Positions 1 through 10,902 of a DNA stretch of 64,000 nt are shown piece after piece. The notes beneath the pieces are model-generated. The model made no database searches. It was not told the origin of the DNA and saw only the letters and a program-made list of their open reading frames with translations. The position numbers and the translations under genes were made by a program. The stretch spans positions 196,001 to 260,000 of the forward strand of contig OY821792.1 in NCBI GenBank assembly GCA_963682175.1, written 5' to 3'. Source of the stretch: Triglochin maritima (lineage: Eukaryota; Streptophyta; Magnoliopsida; Alismatales; Juncaginaceae). Within the stretch, counting starts at the first letter, position 1, and every line of letters starts with the position of its first letter.

Positions 1-152
1 TCTTCTATTTCTTGCTCTTTACATTCATTTTATTTTCAATAAAATAAATATCATCGGCCATTATACTACAAGTCATAGTGTCGTAATTCGTATAATTGCT
101 GGTAGAAAAATTCCCACTTGGTTTGGTGGTGACTGGTGGGGTTAAAGCATTA

Positions 153-1012
153 ACCGTCAATGGGACCCACTCCGTCAGACCTCCGTAACGCCTCCGTCAA
201 ACTCTACAATCCTCAAGTAACTGATTTACACTTGTGTATTCCATATTTACTTGAGTACGCCTTACGTGTGTTTTACTTGGGTACACCTTCCCCGTCAACC
301 CTAAACTTTAACATTTGATGAGCGTGACTTGGTTTTAATTGAGGTTAATGTATTAAGTGAATGTATTGAATGAATGTGAGTGTGGCTTGACTTTAAATGA
401 TGTGCATGTAATGATCTAGGATTGATTTTTGTGTTTCTTTGACTATGGTGCTTAGATGTTAGATTGATTTATGCTTACATCTCATATTGATTTGTGCTTA
501 GATCTATGGATTTCTCATGTTAAAGTTTAGGGTTTAAAAACATATATAGAAAATGTTAGATCATTACATGCATTTATCAGATTGATACAACACGTAAAAA
601 CATGCATTTCTCAGATTGATTTATTTAGGGTTTAAAAACATATGCATTTCTCACATTGATTTGTGCATTTCTCAAGCCATGTTCACATTAAATCAATACA
701 TTCCCTTAATACATTGACATCTATTAAAACGAAGTCACACTCACCAAATGTTAAAGTTTAGGGTTGACGGGGAAGGTATACTTAAGTAAAAACACAACAC
801 GTAAGACGTACTCAAGTAAATATGGAAAACACAGGTGTAAATCAGTTACTTGAGGATTGTAAAGTTTGACGGGGGCATTAAGGGGCGTTACGGAGGTCTG
901 AAGGAGTGGGTCCCATTGACGGGGAAGGCATGCCCAAGTAAAAATACAACGCATAAGGCGTACTCAAGTAAATATGGAAAATACGGATGTAAATCAGTTA
1001 TTGGCATCTTGA
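153..1012. repeat. Fold-back (long terminal inverted repeat) element
   Basis: The stretch starting at 153 reappears reverse-complemented ending near 922. Arms of about 220 bp can be followed (roughly 153-375 against 690-922), with the same landmarks: GGGACCCACTCC, CCTCAAGTAACTGATTTACA and CCCCGTCAACCCTAAACTTTAACATTTG. The right arm is followed by a partial direct copy of itself (769-870 repeated at about 922-1010). The AT-rich middle repeats a 'gcatttctcagattgattt' phrase. No transposase ORF is present. The class (Mutator-like or other fold-back DNA element) is not determined, and no clean target duplication was found. Confidence 0.6.
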
Positions 1013-1040
1013 TGGTGTATCCAAGTAAAAAACCCAAATG

Positions 1041-1368
1041 AAAATCCAACCAATCAATATATATCTTTCAGTTTCTTAAACAACACACACAAACCATTAT
1101 TGGTTTTGAAAGATACCCTTTTGTTAAATTCTTGCACTCCGTTTGCTTTTTTCCATCCATCATTCATGTCATGTAGATAAGGTGTTCCAAGTAATATGCC
1201 ATAGCAAGCAGTTCACTTCATCTCCTTAGTATTGAAGCCCAACCTTGGTTTCCAGTTGAGTTTAGTTTTCTAGCTTTGTTTCTCATCTCATGTGTTAATT
1301 TCTTCTTTTCTTTCTTGGGGAATCAAGTTTTAAGCAGGACCTTTTAGTTTACATCTTCAATCATTAAT
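1041..1368. other. Intergenic DNA, nothing recognised
   Basis: AT-rich sequence without a credible ORF, repeat or RNA gene. It separates the fold-back element from the Copia-1 LTR. Confidence 0.5.
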
Positions 1369-1790
1369 TGTTGATTTGAACAGTACGAAAGTTGTATTAT
1401 TGTTGATCATGTTAGGGTTTTCAATACAATACTTATACAAGAGAAGTTTAAAGTAGTTGTTTAGGCTTTCCATGTTTGTTACATGATATCCATGATTTGC
1501 TTGATTGGGTGTGTAACACCCCAAACAATAGTCCCACATTGACTAACATAAGAATGTTGGGGTGAGATATAATGACATGAACTTACTACCATAACACTTA
1601 CCAACTTAAGTTTTGTGGCAATAGGTGGGTGTAGTGGGCCAGTGGGTAAATGAGTGACGGACCGGGATCCGGGTTCGATGCGGGCTCGGGGACGGGACAT
1701 TACAGGATGATTGCGTGATCTGGATGATTTGTTTGATTAAATCCACATCAAGTATGCCTTCCAACGGTTCTTTCTTGCCATATTTCAACA
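1369..1790 (-). repeat. 3' LTR of Copia-1 (interrupted)
   Basis: On the minus strand this begins TGTTGAAATATGG directly after a purine tract (1791-1805, reading GAGGGGGGAT) and ends AAATCAACA, giving matched TGTTGA/TCAACA ends. It lies just downstream of the element's RNase H region, as a 3' LTR should. A separate insert (1512-1704) sits inside. No matching 5' LTR was seen on the other side, so no TSD can be confirmed. Confidence 0.6.
1512..1704 (+). repeat. SINE-like insert with Pol III box-like motifs
   Basis: A 193-bp block with TGTAA/TTACA ends. Near its 3' end it has TGGGCCAGTGGGTA, resembling a tRNA A box, followed by GGGTTCGATGC, resembling a B box, at tRNA-like spacing. The flanks on both sides carry related text (TGATATCCATGATTTGCTTGATT and TGATCTGGATGATTTGTTTGATT), possibly a degraded target duplication. 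The tRNA-like part is at the wrong end for an ordinary SINE, so the class is uncertain. Confidence 0.35.
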
Positions 1791-1892
1791 TCCCCCCTCA
1801 AGTTGACTCCGGAAGATGTTGAAGGAGCTTAATTTGTGAAGAATGTGTTGGAAGTGTTTTTGATCGAGTGCTTTGGTGAAGATGTCTGCTAG

Positions 1893-4890
1893 TTGATCAT
1901 AACTCTAGACGTAGGGAACTTCGATATCTTTATATTGTATCTTCTCACAGATGAAGTGACAATCCACTTCAATGTGTTTTGTTCGTTCATGAAAAACAGG
2001 GTTGGAGGCAACGTGTCTTGCAGCGTTATTATCATGAAACATTTGCATTGGATTTTGGTTGCTTATGTTCATGTCTTTGAGAAGTTGCTTGAGCCAAATT
2101 AGCTCGCTTGTTGTGAAGGCCATTGCATGGTACTCGACTTCAGCGATTGACCTAGCCACTACGTTTTGTTTTTTGTTTTTCCATGTGACCAAGTTTCCTC
2201 CCACGAATATACAAAATCCCGTGGTAGATTTCTGATCGTGACTACATTGCCTAATCTACATCAGAGTAACCAACAATTGTATTAGAATTGTTTCTTTTCA
2301 TCCAAAGACCTTGACCTGGAGTTTTCTTAAGATAGTGTAGAATCCGGTCAACAATCTCTAAATGACCTTTATGAGGTGCATGCATAAATTGGTTTACTAC
2401 GCTAACGACATAGGTGACGCCAGGTCTTGTGGCACTGAGGTAGATGAGTTTACCAACCAATCTTTGGAATTGTCCTAAGTCTTAAATCAGTTCACCATCA
2501 ACTAGACTAACTTTTCGATTTGTTTTGATTGGGATGTTGACTAGTTTAGACTCTATTTTTAAAGTTTCATGTAAAAGATCGAGAACGTATTTCCTTTGGG
2601 ATAGAAATAGTCCATTTTTGAGTAAGCAATTTCAATTCCAAGAAAATATTTCATGATGCCTGGATCTTTAATATCAAATTTGGATTTGAGGTAATGCTTT
2701 AATAAGGATATTTCTTCATCATTATTTCCAGTTATTATAATATCATCCACATATACTAAGACAATTATAGTGGTTTTATGAAAGTGTTTAGTAACATGGA
2801 GGCATCGATAGAACTTTTAGAGAAACCATAGAGTAGAAGAGAGTGGATGAGTTTGGCATACCATGCACATGAAGATTGTTTAAGCCCGTATATGGACTTG
2901 TGGATTTGCATACCTTGCCTTAATCGGATTTGTAACTGGGGGGAGGAGTCATATAGACTTCTTCTTCTTTGTTGCCCTGCAAAAAAACATTCCATTTGGA
3001 AGAGATTCCAACCTGACTTAACGGCTATAGAGAGGAGGACACAAACAGTGTTCATCTTTGCAATCGGGGCAAAAGTTTCTTGGTAATTTAACCCGTAAGT
3101 TTGAGTGTACCCTTTTACAACTAAACAAGCTTTAAATTGTTTTATAGTACCATCGCTATTGTATTTGATTTTGTATATCAATATACAACGTAGTGGTTTT
3201 ATTCCCTGGGGGGGGGGGGGGGGGGTTAACAAGACTTCATGTTTTGTTGGTTTCTAGAGCTTTTAATTCAACTTCCATAGCCTTAGTCTAGTTAGGGTGT
3301 TGACAAGCCTCATGAAAGTTGGTAGGTTTCTTAATTTTAGCTATTTGACTTAAGAAGGCATAGTAGGCATGTTTTATTTGAGCATAGGACAAGTAGTCCT
3401 CGATAGGGTAGGTTACGTGAGATACCACATAGTCTTAGAGTCGACATGGTGGACGAGTAGAATGGGTGGTCCTTCTCAGAGAAATACCTTCATCTCCCCC
3501 TTGGTTGTCCACTTGTGTAGGCGGTCCGGGTTCCTCTTGTGGAGGGATAACGGGGACCATAGTTAGGGTGTGGAAGTGTCAAAGTTGTCTTCAACCGGTA
3601 GAGGAGCTTTGGGTGCAGCGGAAGGATTTTGATGATTGTTGAAGTAGAAAATATGCTCGAAAAAAGATACATCACGAGAGACATAAAATTTACAATTAAT
3701 GAGGTCATAACATTTGTACCCCTTTTTTGATAGAGTATCCTAAAAAATACATTTTATGGAATTATGATCAAGCTTGTCCAGACGTTTCCTGTGAACAAAA
3801 CAAGTACAACCAAATATCCGAAGAGGATTAAGGCTCAATTTTATACCATGTAAGATTTCTAAGGGTTGCTTATTTTGAATTGGTGAACTAGGTAAACGAT
3901 TTATAAGGTAGGTAGCAGTTAAAATAGCATCCGACCAAAAACGTTTTGGAACTTTATTTTGAAAGAGCAAAGAACGTGTAACATTCAAAAGGTGACGATT
4001 TTTTCTTTCGAAAATACCATTTTGTTCAGGATTGTTTATGCATGTGGTTTGAAGGAAAATTCCTTTTTGTTTCAAATTTTTTTGAAAATTGTTACTAGTA
4101 TGCTCGGATCCGTTATCGGATCTGAATATCATAATTTTAGAGTCAAACATATTTTCCACAAAGGCTACAAACTCGCAAAAAACCAAAAAACATCAGATTT
4201 AGCTTTTTAACAAATATAACCAAGTTGTTCGTGAAAAATCATCGATAGACGAAATAAAATACTTGAACCCATTATAGGATTCCATGGGAGCAGGTCCCCA
4301 AATATCCGAGTGAATCAACTCGAGAGCAGGACATGTCTTATTTTCAGAAGTATAAAAAGGAAGTCTAGTTTGTTTGGACAATCGACATACAACACAAGAT
4401 AATTCATGTTTAAAAGAAGGAAACAATTTTTTCAAAACTATATGAGACGGGTGTCCCATTCTTTGATGTCAAGTATCGTGATTAGGAATTTTAGCAAGCA
4501 GCCCTTTTGTTTAAGTTTCAAGCACATAAAGTCCATTGGTAACTTTTCCTCTACTAATCGTCCTCCTTGTGGTACGATCATGAAAGGTTACATCGAAAGG
4601 TATAAAGATAATGTTGCAGTTCAATTTTTTGTGAGACTAGCAATGGACAATAAATTAGAGTCAAAATTAGGCACATACAAAACGTTTTCGGTTATTTTAT
4701 CATCTAAGAATTATACGTCTCCTGTACCCTTAATTTGCACTTTGTCTCCATTAGCAACAATGGCGAATTTATTTAAAAAATTCAAACTAGTTTTTATGTT
4801 ATTTAGCATGGAGGAATTTCCTGTCATGTGATCAATCACACTAGAATCTATAATCCAACTAGAATTATCAGAATTATTTACTGAAAAATA
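1893..4890 (-). pseudogene. Copia-1 pol remnant (protease, integrase, RT, RNase H)
   Basis: Fragments of one Ty1/Copia polyprotein lie in order on the minus strand, in several frames with stops. They are: protease near 4830-4860, where the usual DSGAT core reads DSSVI; integrase zinc region and first Asp (4199-4459, LIHSDIWGPAP and SSIDDFSRTTWLY); integrase second Asp and Glu (3740-4186, IFRSDNGSEH, NPEQNGIFERKNR); reverse transcriptase (2559-3232, IYGLKQSSCAWY and VYVDDIIITG region); RNase H (1905-2460, KNKKQNVVARSIAEVEYHAM). A run of 18 G at 3209-3226 interrupts the RT. The protein cannot be expressed intact. The copy is old compared with Copia-2 and the chromoviruses. Confidence 0.85.
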
Positions 4891-4949
4891 TGTATTGCAA
4901 TTCTCTAAAAAAGAATCGATACCTAAGAAATTACCTTTACTTGCGATGT

Positions 4950-6029
4950 TGGACTGCAGAAAAGAGTTAATTGGGCTAGGAGGGCACCAAGTTGGGTTGT
5001 ATCTGGTCCATTGGTTGGACTTGCAGATCTAGTTATTTGGAGGCCCATATAGGAAAGCGGGTCGGATCCTCCACCATTTGCGCTATAAAACCTATGTTGA
5101 TATGAAGCAGACACGGTTGGACCCCATATTTTTTGTTCTCATTGGTTTCTAGGATTTCCTCTTCCTTGAGTGCCGCTGCCGCCTCTCCCGCTAGGGTTTG
5201 TGTGGCCGCCGCTCCTCTCGTCCCTCTCCTCTCTACGCCGTCCTTAGATGGCCAGAGATGCTGGTAGAGGAAGTAGCATGTAGATCGGTTGTGTCTCTGT
5301 TTCTTACAGTTATCGCAACATTCGTTGCTTTTATTTCCAAATTTCTTTTTACCTTTGTCGCGAGGGTTTTTTGCCACGACAAAAGCTTGATTTTTGTGGG
5401 AGTTTTCCGACTGAGAGGTGTTGCTTTTCCGGAGATTTTCTTCCCGGTTAACCATCGCAATGATGGTCGAGAAAGTGGGGAGTTCCGACGCCATGAGGAT
5501 GTTCAATCTGAGTGCCTCGTATCTTGAATCCAACCCAACTAGGAACATATAAATACGATCCTGCTTGGTTCTTGCTTGTATTATTTCTGGATCTTTGCTG
5601 GGCGGCTTGTAGATAGTGAGTTCATCCCACGTTCATTTTAGCATGTCGAGGTATTCGGTCACAGTTTTTTGGCTTTGTGAAAGGTCTTGTTTTAGTTTAA
5701 AGATATGCGCAAAGTTTTGTTGCTTACAATAATGTTCATGACGGAATCCTAAGTTCTTTTGCACTATTCTTGTACATGAAGATTTCCACGATGTGATGTT
5801 GCATGGATTGCAGAAGCCAGGACATCACAAGGTGGTCGGCATTTTGCAACTCTTGTTTTGCTTTGGTTCCTTGTTCTGTGGGTTTGATGGTTTTCCTGGT
5901 GAGGTGGTCGAACTTCCCTTTTATTGTCTCGTCACAATACACTGAAATTTCAACTAAATTGTCCAATCCTCCCATTTTGAGTAGACAAAAGAAAATAAAC
6001 AGAAACTCAATCGAAACCTTCAAATGCAA
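4950..6029 (-). pseudogene. Copia-1 gag remnant
   Basis: The minus strand encodes a broken Copia gag. The N-terminal part (5736-6029) has the ADHLVMSWLLQSM...IVEIFMY...AKEL pattern of plant Copia gag (UBN2/Retrotran_gag type). The C-terminal part (5033-5548) carries a nucleocapsid knuckle CDNCKKQRHNRSTC (CX2CX4HX4C). The two halves are in different frames. Upstream there is no tRNA-Met primer binding site (a TATCAGAGC core) and no second LTR, so the element is truncated on its 5' side somewhere between about 6.0 and 6.3 kb. Confidence 0.75.
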
Positions 6030-6628
6030 CCAAAACCTCGAGAAATCTCACGTAACTTACAACGAATACATGACTCGAACACTAAACCAAATTTCCAACA
6101 AAATTTTCCAATTTAACCTCATTTCCAGCAGACATTTAACCTCATTTCCAGCAAACACAAGATCTAACCACCATCAACATCCGAACAACACACCACGCCA
6201 AAATCCAAACAAACTCCACAAATCAGACGTACTCGACTACTACCTAAACACCAACTAACTCAAGAAACCACACACAAATCTCGTACGAATCTCCAAATCC
6301 AAACTCGATGTACTCCCTCGTGGTTGTAGATGGTTTGGTGAGATAGGGAAGGAGGGGAGGAGAGTGGAGGTTGATCTTCCATCATCTTTTGGAAGGTTGC
6401 TGGAGGGGAGGAAGAAGGAGGATGGGATGTGTGTGATTGGGAAGGAACGAAAGAGGAAGTGATGGGTGCGTATGGGAAGGAAAGAGGGGAGGTAAAAAGA
6501 GGATGAGGTGATTGCGAAACTACAATTTTTCATTTTCACCGTTAGATTAGATCTTGATGGTGTATGTTTGGAGTCTCATTATATTAAATTGAGACCTGGT
6601 CTCATTCTAATACCACCCTATATATATG

Positions 6629-6685
<57 letters not shown>

Positions 6686-6787
6686 GTATATGTAGGGATT
6701 GCAGTGTGGCTTTTAAATTCCGAGGGCAATGAGCTGAGCCTCGGACAATTAGTTATGTTAAGGCATTTAATCTAATAAGAGGGATTG
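6030..6787. other. Copia-1 leader remnant and intergenic DNA
   Basis: Low-complexity and AT-rich DNA. A short tandem duplication of TTTAACCTCATTTCCAGCA lies near 6114-6160, and the stretch 6320-6500 is purine-rich. No gene is supported. The sequence 6565-6600 resembles one half of a small inverted-repeat element but its partner is not visible. Confidence 0.4.
6619..6693. repeat. (TA)n microsatellite
   Basis: About 75 bp of TA with occasional TG steps, ending just before the GC-richer unique sequence at 6695. Confidence 0.9.
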
Positions 6788-7164
6788 TGTAACATCCTCA
6801 AAGCAGCGGAAAATTTTAAAATTTATAAACACTCAATCAACAGAGGATATTACGCAATAAAGAGACACAGGTGCACCAACATATATAATATATATATATA
6901 TATGAACATCAGAGTATACAAAAGTTGTGATTACATCAAAAGCATAAACAAAGGAAACAATAATCACACGACCTCAACCGAGAGAAAGTCGGATCCGGTC
7001 CTCTCCTCGGTCACCACCCCCTAACGCCGATCACGGCCTGAAAGTAAACGTGCAACAATGCCTGAGTTTCCAGAAGGAAACCTCGTATGCCAAACTCTAA
7101 ATGTATGAAATGAAAAGGCACCCTAGCATGCAATTCTACTAAACAAGAAAAGCATCACAACCAG

Positions 7165-7705
7165 GCTGGGCTCCAGGGCTCTCTCACCCAACCACAACAC
7201 ACACCACAGGTACGGGGCTCCAGGTCTAATCTCAACCAACCGCCGCACACACCACAGTCACGGGGCTCCAGGTCTAATCTCAACCAACCGCCGCGACACA
7301 CACTCGTCGCCAAGCTGGGCTCCAGGTCTATTTTCAACCAACCGCAGCAACCACGACACGACCAAGGGCTCCAGGTCTTTTTCAACCAACCCAAACGTCT
7401 AAGGGCTCCAGGTCTATTTTCAACCAACCCCTACACGCGGTCCCTGCTCAGGCTCCAGGTCTTTTTCAACCAACCCGAACGCACTACGGAGCTCCAGGTC
7501 TTTTTCAACCAACCCCGCACAGACTAGCTGGGCTCCAGGTCTATTTTCAACCAACCACAGCTCTCACACAGTCACGGGGCTTCAGGTCTCTTTCAACCAA
7601 CCGCCGCAACACCACAATTCTAAGCTGGGCCTCAGGCCTATTTCAGCCAATCCCAAGCTCACACACGGTTACGGGGCTCCAGGTCTAATCTCAACCAACC
7701 ACCGC
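7165..7705. repeat. Tandem array, about 12 units of 36-50 bp
   Basis: The phrase GGGCTCCAGGTCTATTTTCA, followed by ACCAACC, recurs about twelve times with variable 10-20 bp linkers (CGCAACACCACAGTCACG-like). It lies inside solo LTR-A and was not seen at comparable copy number in the G1 or G2 LTRs. Confidence 0.85.
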
Positions 7706-7810
7706 AACCCTTGTGCACCTAGCACACTTGCCAGAAGAACATCGGCACCACAACTCGCCTCACACGGACGACCACGACAACAACACCTCCATAGTGCAAA
7801 ACAGGACACA

Positions 7811-8492
7811 AACGGTCGACCGAACCAAAAGTCCCGGTCGACCAAATCAAGCAAATACAGGGCAATCCACTTCGACCGGCACTCCATCGGTCGACCGATT
7901 CCCAACACCACACTCGTTCGGTCGAACCCAAATCAAGGGACGGTCGACCGTTTAGATGGTCAACTCCCGGTTCAACGAACAAAACGACCAATCGGTCGAC
8001 CGACAAAGGGGTCCCGGTCGACCGAAAGTCACCAGGGAACAAAATCCCACAACTCCACAACGAATTCGGTCGAACGCTGAGCACATCTCGGTCGACCGAA
8101 TCTGTCCAGGGAAATATCCCTCACACTCCCCACGAATCCGGTCGAACGCCGAGCTCACCTCGGTCGACCGAATTCCACCAGAGCGTTCCCCACGCTCAGC
8201 GCACAAGTCCGGTCGACCGAAACCACATTCGGTCGAACCGACCACTCAGTCCACTTAAGTCACGGTCGGACGAGATCAAAGAGCGGTCGACCGTTTATAT
8301 AGTCTACGCCCCCAACCGACTTAAGACAGTGCACACGGTCGACCGGCAAAGGGGACCCGGTCGACCGAAACTCACCAGGCTTGCCTCCAATGCACAATCG
8401 GTCGACCGCCCCACAGGCATCGTTCGACCGATTTGAGGCAGAACCCGAATTCTCTTCACGAACGGTCGACCGTTTGCACCAACCGGTCGACC
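7811..8492. repeat. CGGTCGACCG palindrome cluster in LTR-A
   Basis: About fourteen exact copies of the 10-bp palindrome CGGTCGACCG lie in roughly 680 bp, plus near-copies (GGTCGAACG, GTTCGACCG). Several are paired about 20-30 bp apart around a GGGTCC-like spacer, for example near 7994-8020 and 8336-8365. Confidence 0.9.
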
Positions 8493-9047
8493 GATCAGGC
8501 AGTGAAATCTACTGCACATTTACTCGCGACGAGCCGAACGGCCTACCGTCGACTTCCAAATACTCACGGTAATTAAGTGAGCGAGCTTGACATACCGGAA
8601 GGTCTGAAGAGACCTTTGAAGAACCGCGACGACGCCTCCACGAGCACGTCTCCCCAAATATGATCCGTCGACGACTCTCGCGTCCAAACGACGATCAACA
8701 CCTCCTCGACTCACTCGAGCACTCCAACACCTTCTATCAACCAGCCACGAGCAACCAAAACCACAGACACGAGTAAGGTCGAGGGAGAGAACCCAATTGT
8801 GCGGAAAGGTTAAAGAACCAACCACTCACCTCAAGCCACCGACAAACGACCATCACCACCGCTTGCCCGAACCCAACTCCACGCCGGAGCACCAACTCGC
8901 CGGAGCTCACCACTGAGGTTGAGAGAGAGAGAGAGAGTGAGCAACGAGAGTGAGAGAGAGACGTGAAAGAGAGAGAGAAACTCACCTCTAAATATCTCCC
9001 CAACCTTCCATCTCCACCATCCATTCCAATCCACTCAATCTCCACCA

Positions 9048-9576
9048 TGTTGGAAATATTCGGGTTGTGATAATCCTGGACTCTTCTCAGATCGTGTATG
9101 GATCACTTTCCGAACAAGATTATTCGACCCTATTACACTACCCGGGTTGCACGAATACCTAGGTCTATGTTTTTTCTAGTACCGAATCCCTCTAATAATG
9201 AGATAAATCGAAAAGGCAAAATGGTGGTTGGGCGGTTACACAACCGCTTTTCGGTTGGTATTATCCACTCAAACCGGAAATACATAAAATCCAATAAAGA
9301 ATCAATATGGATTTCCCGAAGAGCTTTCGGGGCGCTGCCCCGAACCCCAGCCAGGGGCTCCGCCCCTTGGACCCCGCAGGAGCTCCGCCCCTTGAACCCC
9401 GCGAGGGTCTCCGCCCCTCGACCCCTGCTTCATATTCGTGGTCGATAAACCGTTAGCTCAACAAGCGTGCACTCCGCACTACCCAAACTCGTTTCCGAGT
9501 CTAACGATAAATCGCATCGGTCTCAAGTAAATCACATTACGACTAAAATGAATCGATGACACTAAAATCACCAACA
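9048..9576. mobile_element. Nested 529-bp solo LTR
   Basis: It starts TGTTGGAAATATT and ends CCAACA (perfect TGTTGG/CCAACA ends), with a 5-bp duplication CACCA on both sides (9043-9047 and 9577-9581), inside LTR-A. There is no coding content. It contains a short GC-rich repeat array (9330-9424). The family is not identified. It must be younger than the LTR-A insertion. Confidence 0.82.
9330..9424. repeat. GC-rich quasi-tandem repeat with small hairpins
   Basis: Four degenerate units of about 24 bp, each containing a self-complementary core such as GGGGCTCCGCCCC or GGGGCGCTGCCCC followed by TTGGACCCCGC-like text. It is strikingly GC-rich against the surroundings. Confidence 0.75.
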
Positions 9577-9720
9577 CACCACCCATCTCCTCTCCACTCC
9601 ATCACAACCCTCCATCCATCCCTCTCAATCCCAGCCGTCCATCTCAAAACCCTCTAATCACCACCTAAACATCAACAAAACACAATTAGGATAGGATTAG
9701 GATCAGAATCCTACAGATTG

Positions 9721-10047
9721 AGTAGTGGTGACTTTGAAAACTAATAGATTACTAATGATATGAGCAAAACATTACTAACAGAAAGTCTAAAAGAAGAGAT
9801 TGCCATGTTTTAAACTTAAGACGACGTAGTAAAATAGACACAAAGTCGAAGGAGGCAAATTGTGACGTAGCCAACCACTCATACCATCTATGAATTTATT
9901 CCTTTACCATTCGAAAATCTTTCGAACGCTCTCTTAAGACATCTTTCGGGACCCCACTCTTTAAGTTTAGCTCTGATGACCCGAAGTTTCAAAGCCAGAT
10001 TCATGATCTTAATTTGTGCTTGGAATAACTTACCCTTCAACCCGCTG
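9721..10047. other. Non-coding DNA downstream of the FPG1 remnant
   Basis: No gene, repeat pair or RNA is recognised. The minus-strand ORF that crosses part of it (ending ERFSNGKGINS) reads out of the duplicated FPG1 exon and has no family signature. Confidence 0.4.
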
Positions 10048-10340
10048 ACTGCTGTGATGAATTCAATTTTCTTACCTACAGGATGGATTTTTCTAAGGGC
10101 TACCACAAATCTTAATTTCAGACACATTACCAGGAAATTCTCTATGCTAAGGACCACAATTATCCTAGCCATGCATGGGCTGGATATGTAACTGCACATA
10201 TGAAGTCTATAAGCAAACATTATACTATCTATCATGTAACATGTCATATTGACAGGAATGCTATTGATTTAAGTAGTAGGTATAAGCAAGCATTAAACTA
10301 GTTATCAGTAAACTACTGCATTCATAGACAAGATAACATA
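10048..10340 (-). pseudogene. Second, deleted copy of FPG1 exon/intron sequence
   Basis: The minus strand carries the start of the YISGIG exon (SYIS), then sequence clearly homologous to the intron at 30530-30960 (shared landmarks: ctaagggctaccacaaat, gaccacaattatcctagc, gctattgatttaagtagtagg), then an exon GTAAGAAAATTGAATTCATCACAGCA encoding (G)KKIEFITA. Most of the YISGIG exon and everything between are missing. This is a partial duplicate lying downstream of the last exon of the main remnant. Confidence 0.6.
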
Positions 10341-10566
10341 AGCTCCAAGGTATAAACAAAAAAAGGTCTTTCACAACCATATACTATTAGATAGAACGGG
10401 AAATAGTCTGCAGATTGAGCTACAAACGTCAGTTTGAACAAAAATGGTAGCTATGGGTAATGGAAAATAACCTACAAATGAGCTACAAAAGGAACAAAAA
10501 TTGTAGCTATCAACTTCCACTGCGAAACCATCCAATTTCCGAAATTGCCAATTTGATGTTCTACAA

Positions 10567-10816
10567 TCACTTCTTCCGTGCTTTTTTCTGCTTCAGTTCT
10601 GACTTCTTAGATGTCCCTACTTTTGATTTCACTGGTTGCTCATCTTCATCATTTGATTCCTTTTCCATCACCTCTTCTTCTTCTCCTTCTTCTTCTGTAT
10701 CAGATTCTTTACTTTTCGATGCATTCTTATTGGGTTTTCTCGTTTTTGATCCACCAGATTTTTTTAACTGACTGACTTCCACTTAGCTTTTGGAGTTCCG
10801 GAACAAAGGCTGAGGT
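10567..10816 (-). pseudogene. FPG1: FPG1 remnant, last exon (lysine/acidic tail)
   Basis: It follows acceptor AG at 10817-10818 and encodes TSAFVPELQKLSGSQSVKK and then the Lys/Glu-rich tail (SGGSKTRKPNKNASKSK..., EEEGEEEEVMEKE...) ending KKARKK and a stop. The tail is typical of plant FPG1 and likely nuclear or DNA-interacting. A run of seven A near 10763-10769 puts the tail out of frame with PELQKL by one base, so either this copy is frameshifted or the homopolymer is misread. Confidence 0.75.
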
Positions 10817-10879
10817 CTGCACACAAAAAAATTGACATCAATTCTAATCATTGAACATGATTACAGGCCGGCTTGGAAA

Positions 10880-10902
10880 ATCAATGAATTCAATTTTCTT
10901 AC
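10880..10902 (-). pseudogene. FPG1: FPG1 remnant, GKKIEFI exon (truncated)
   Basis: Acceptor TGTAG precedes GTAAGAAAATTGAATTCAT, encoding (G)KKIEFI in the phase expected after the 18.5-kb exon. Similarity stops after seven residues: the expected TAGGR continuation, present in part in the duplicate at 10.05 kb, is replaced by unrelated sequence. Confidence 0.6.

Larger units (their letters stand above)
6788..9715 (-). mobile_element. Solo LTR of a Ty3/Gypsy chromovirus-related family (LTR-A)
   Basis: It begins TGTAACATCC...CAGCGGAAAATTT, the same terminal sequence as the G1 and G2 LTRs, and ends CAGAATCCTACA. It is flanked by a perfect 5-bp duplication GATTG (6783-6787 and 9716-9720). No gag or pol lies inside, so this is a solo LTR left by LTR-LTR recombination. 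In element orientation it reads on the minus strand. Inside are a tandem array (7165-7705), a CGGTCGACCG cluster (7811-8492) and a nested LTR (9048-9576). Confidence 0.88.

Noticed and set aside
1640..1700. A tRNA gene suggested by GGGTTCGATGC
   Set aside because: No acceptor stem or cloverleaf can be drawn; only box-like motifs are present.
10460..10771. Plus-strand Phe/Ser-rich ORF (103 aa)
   Set aside because: It is antisense to the Lys/Glu-rich FPG1 tail exon.
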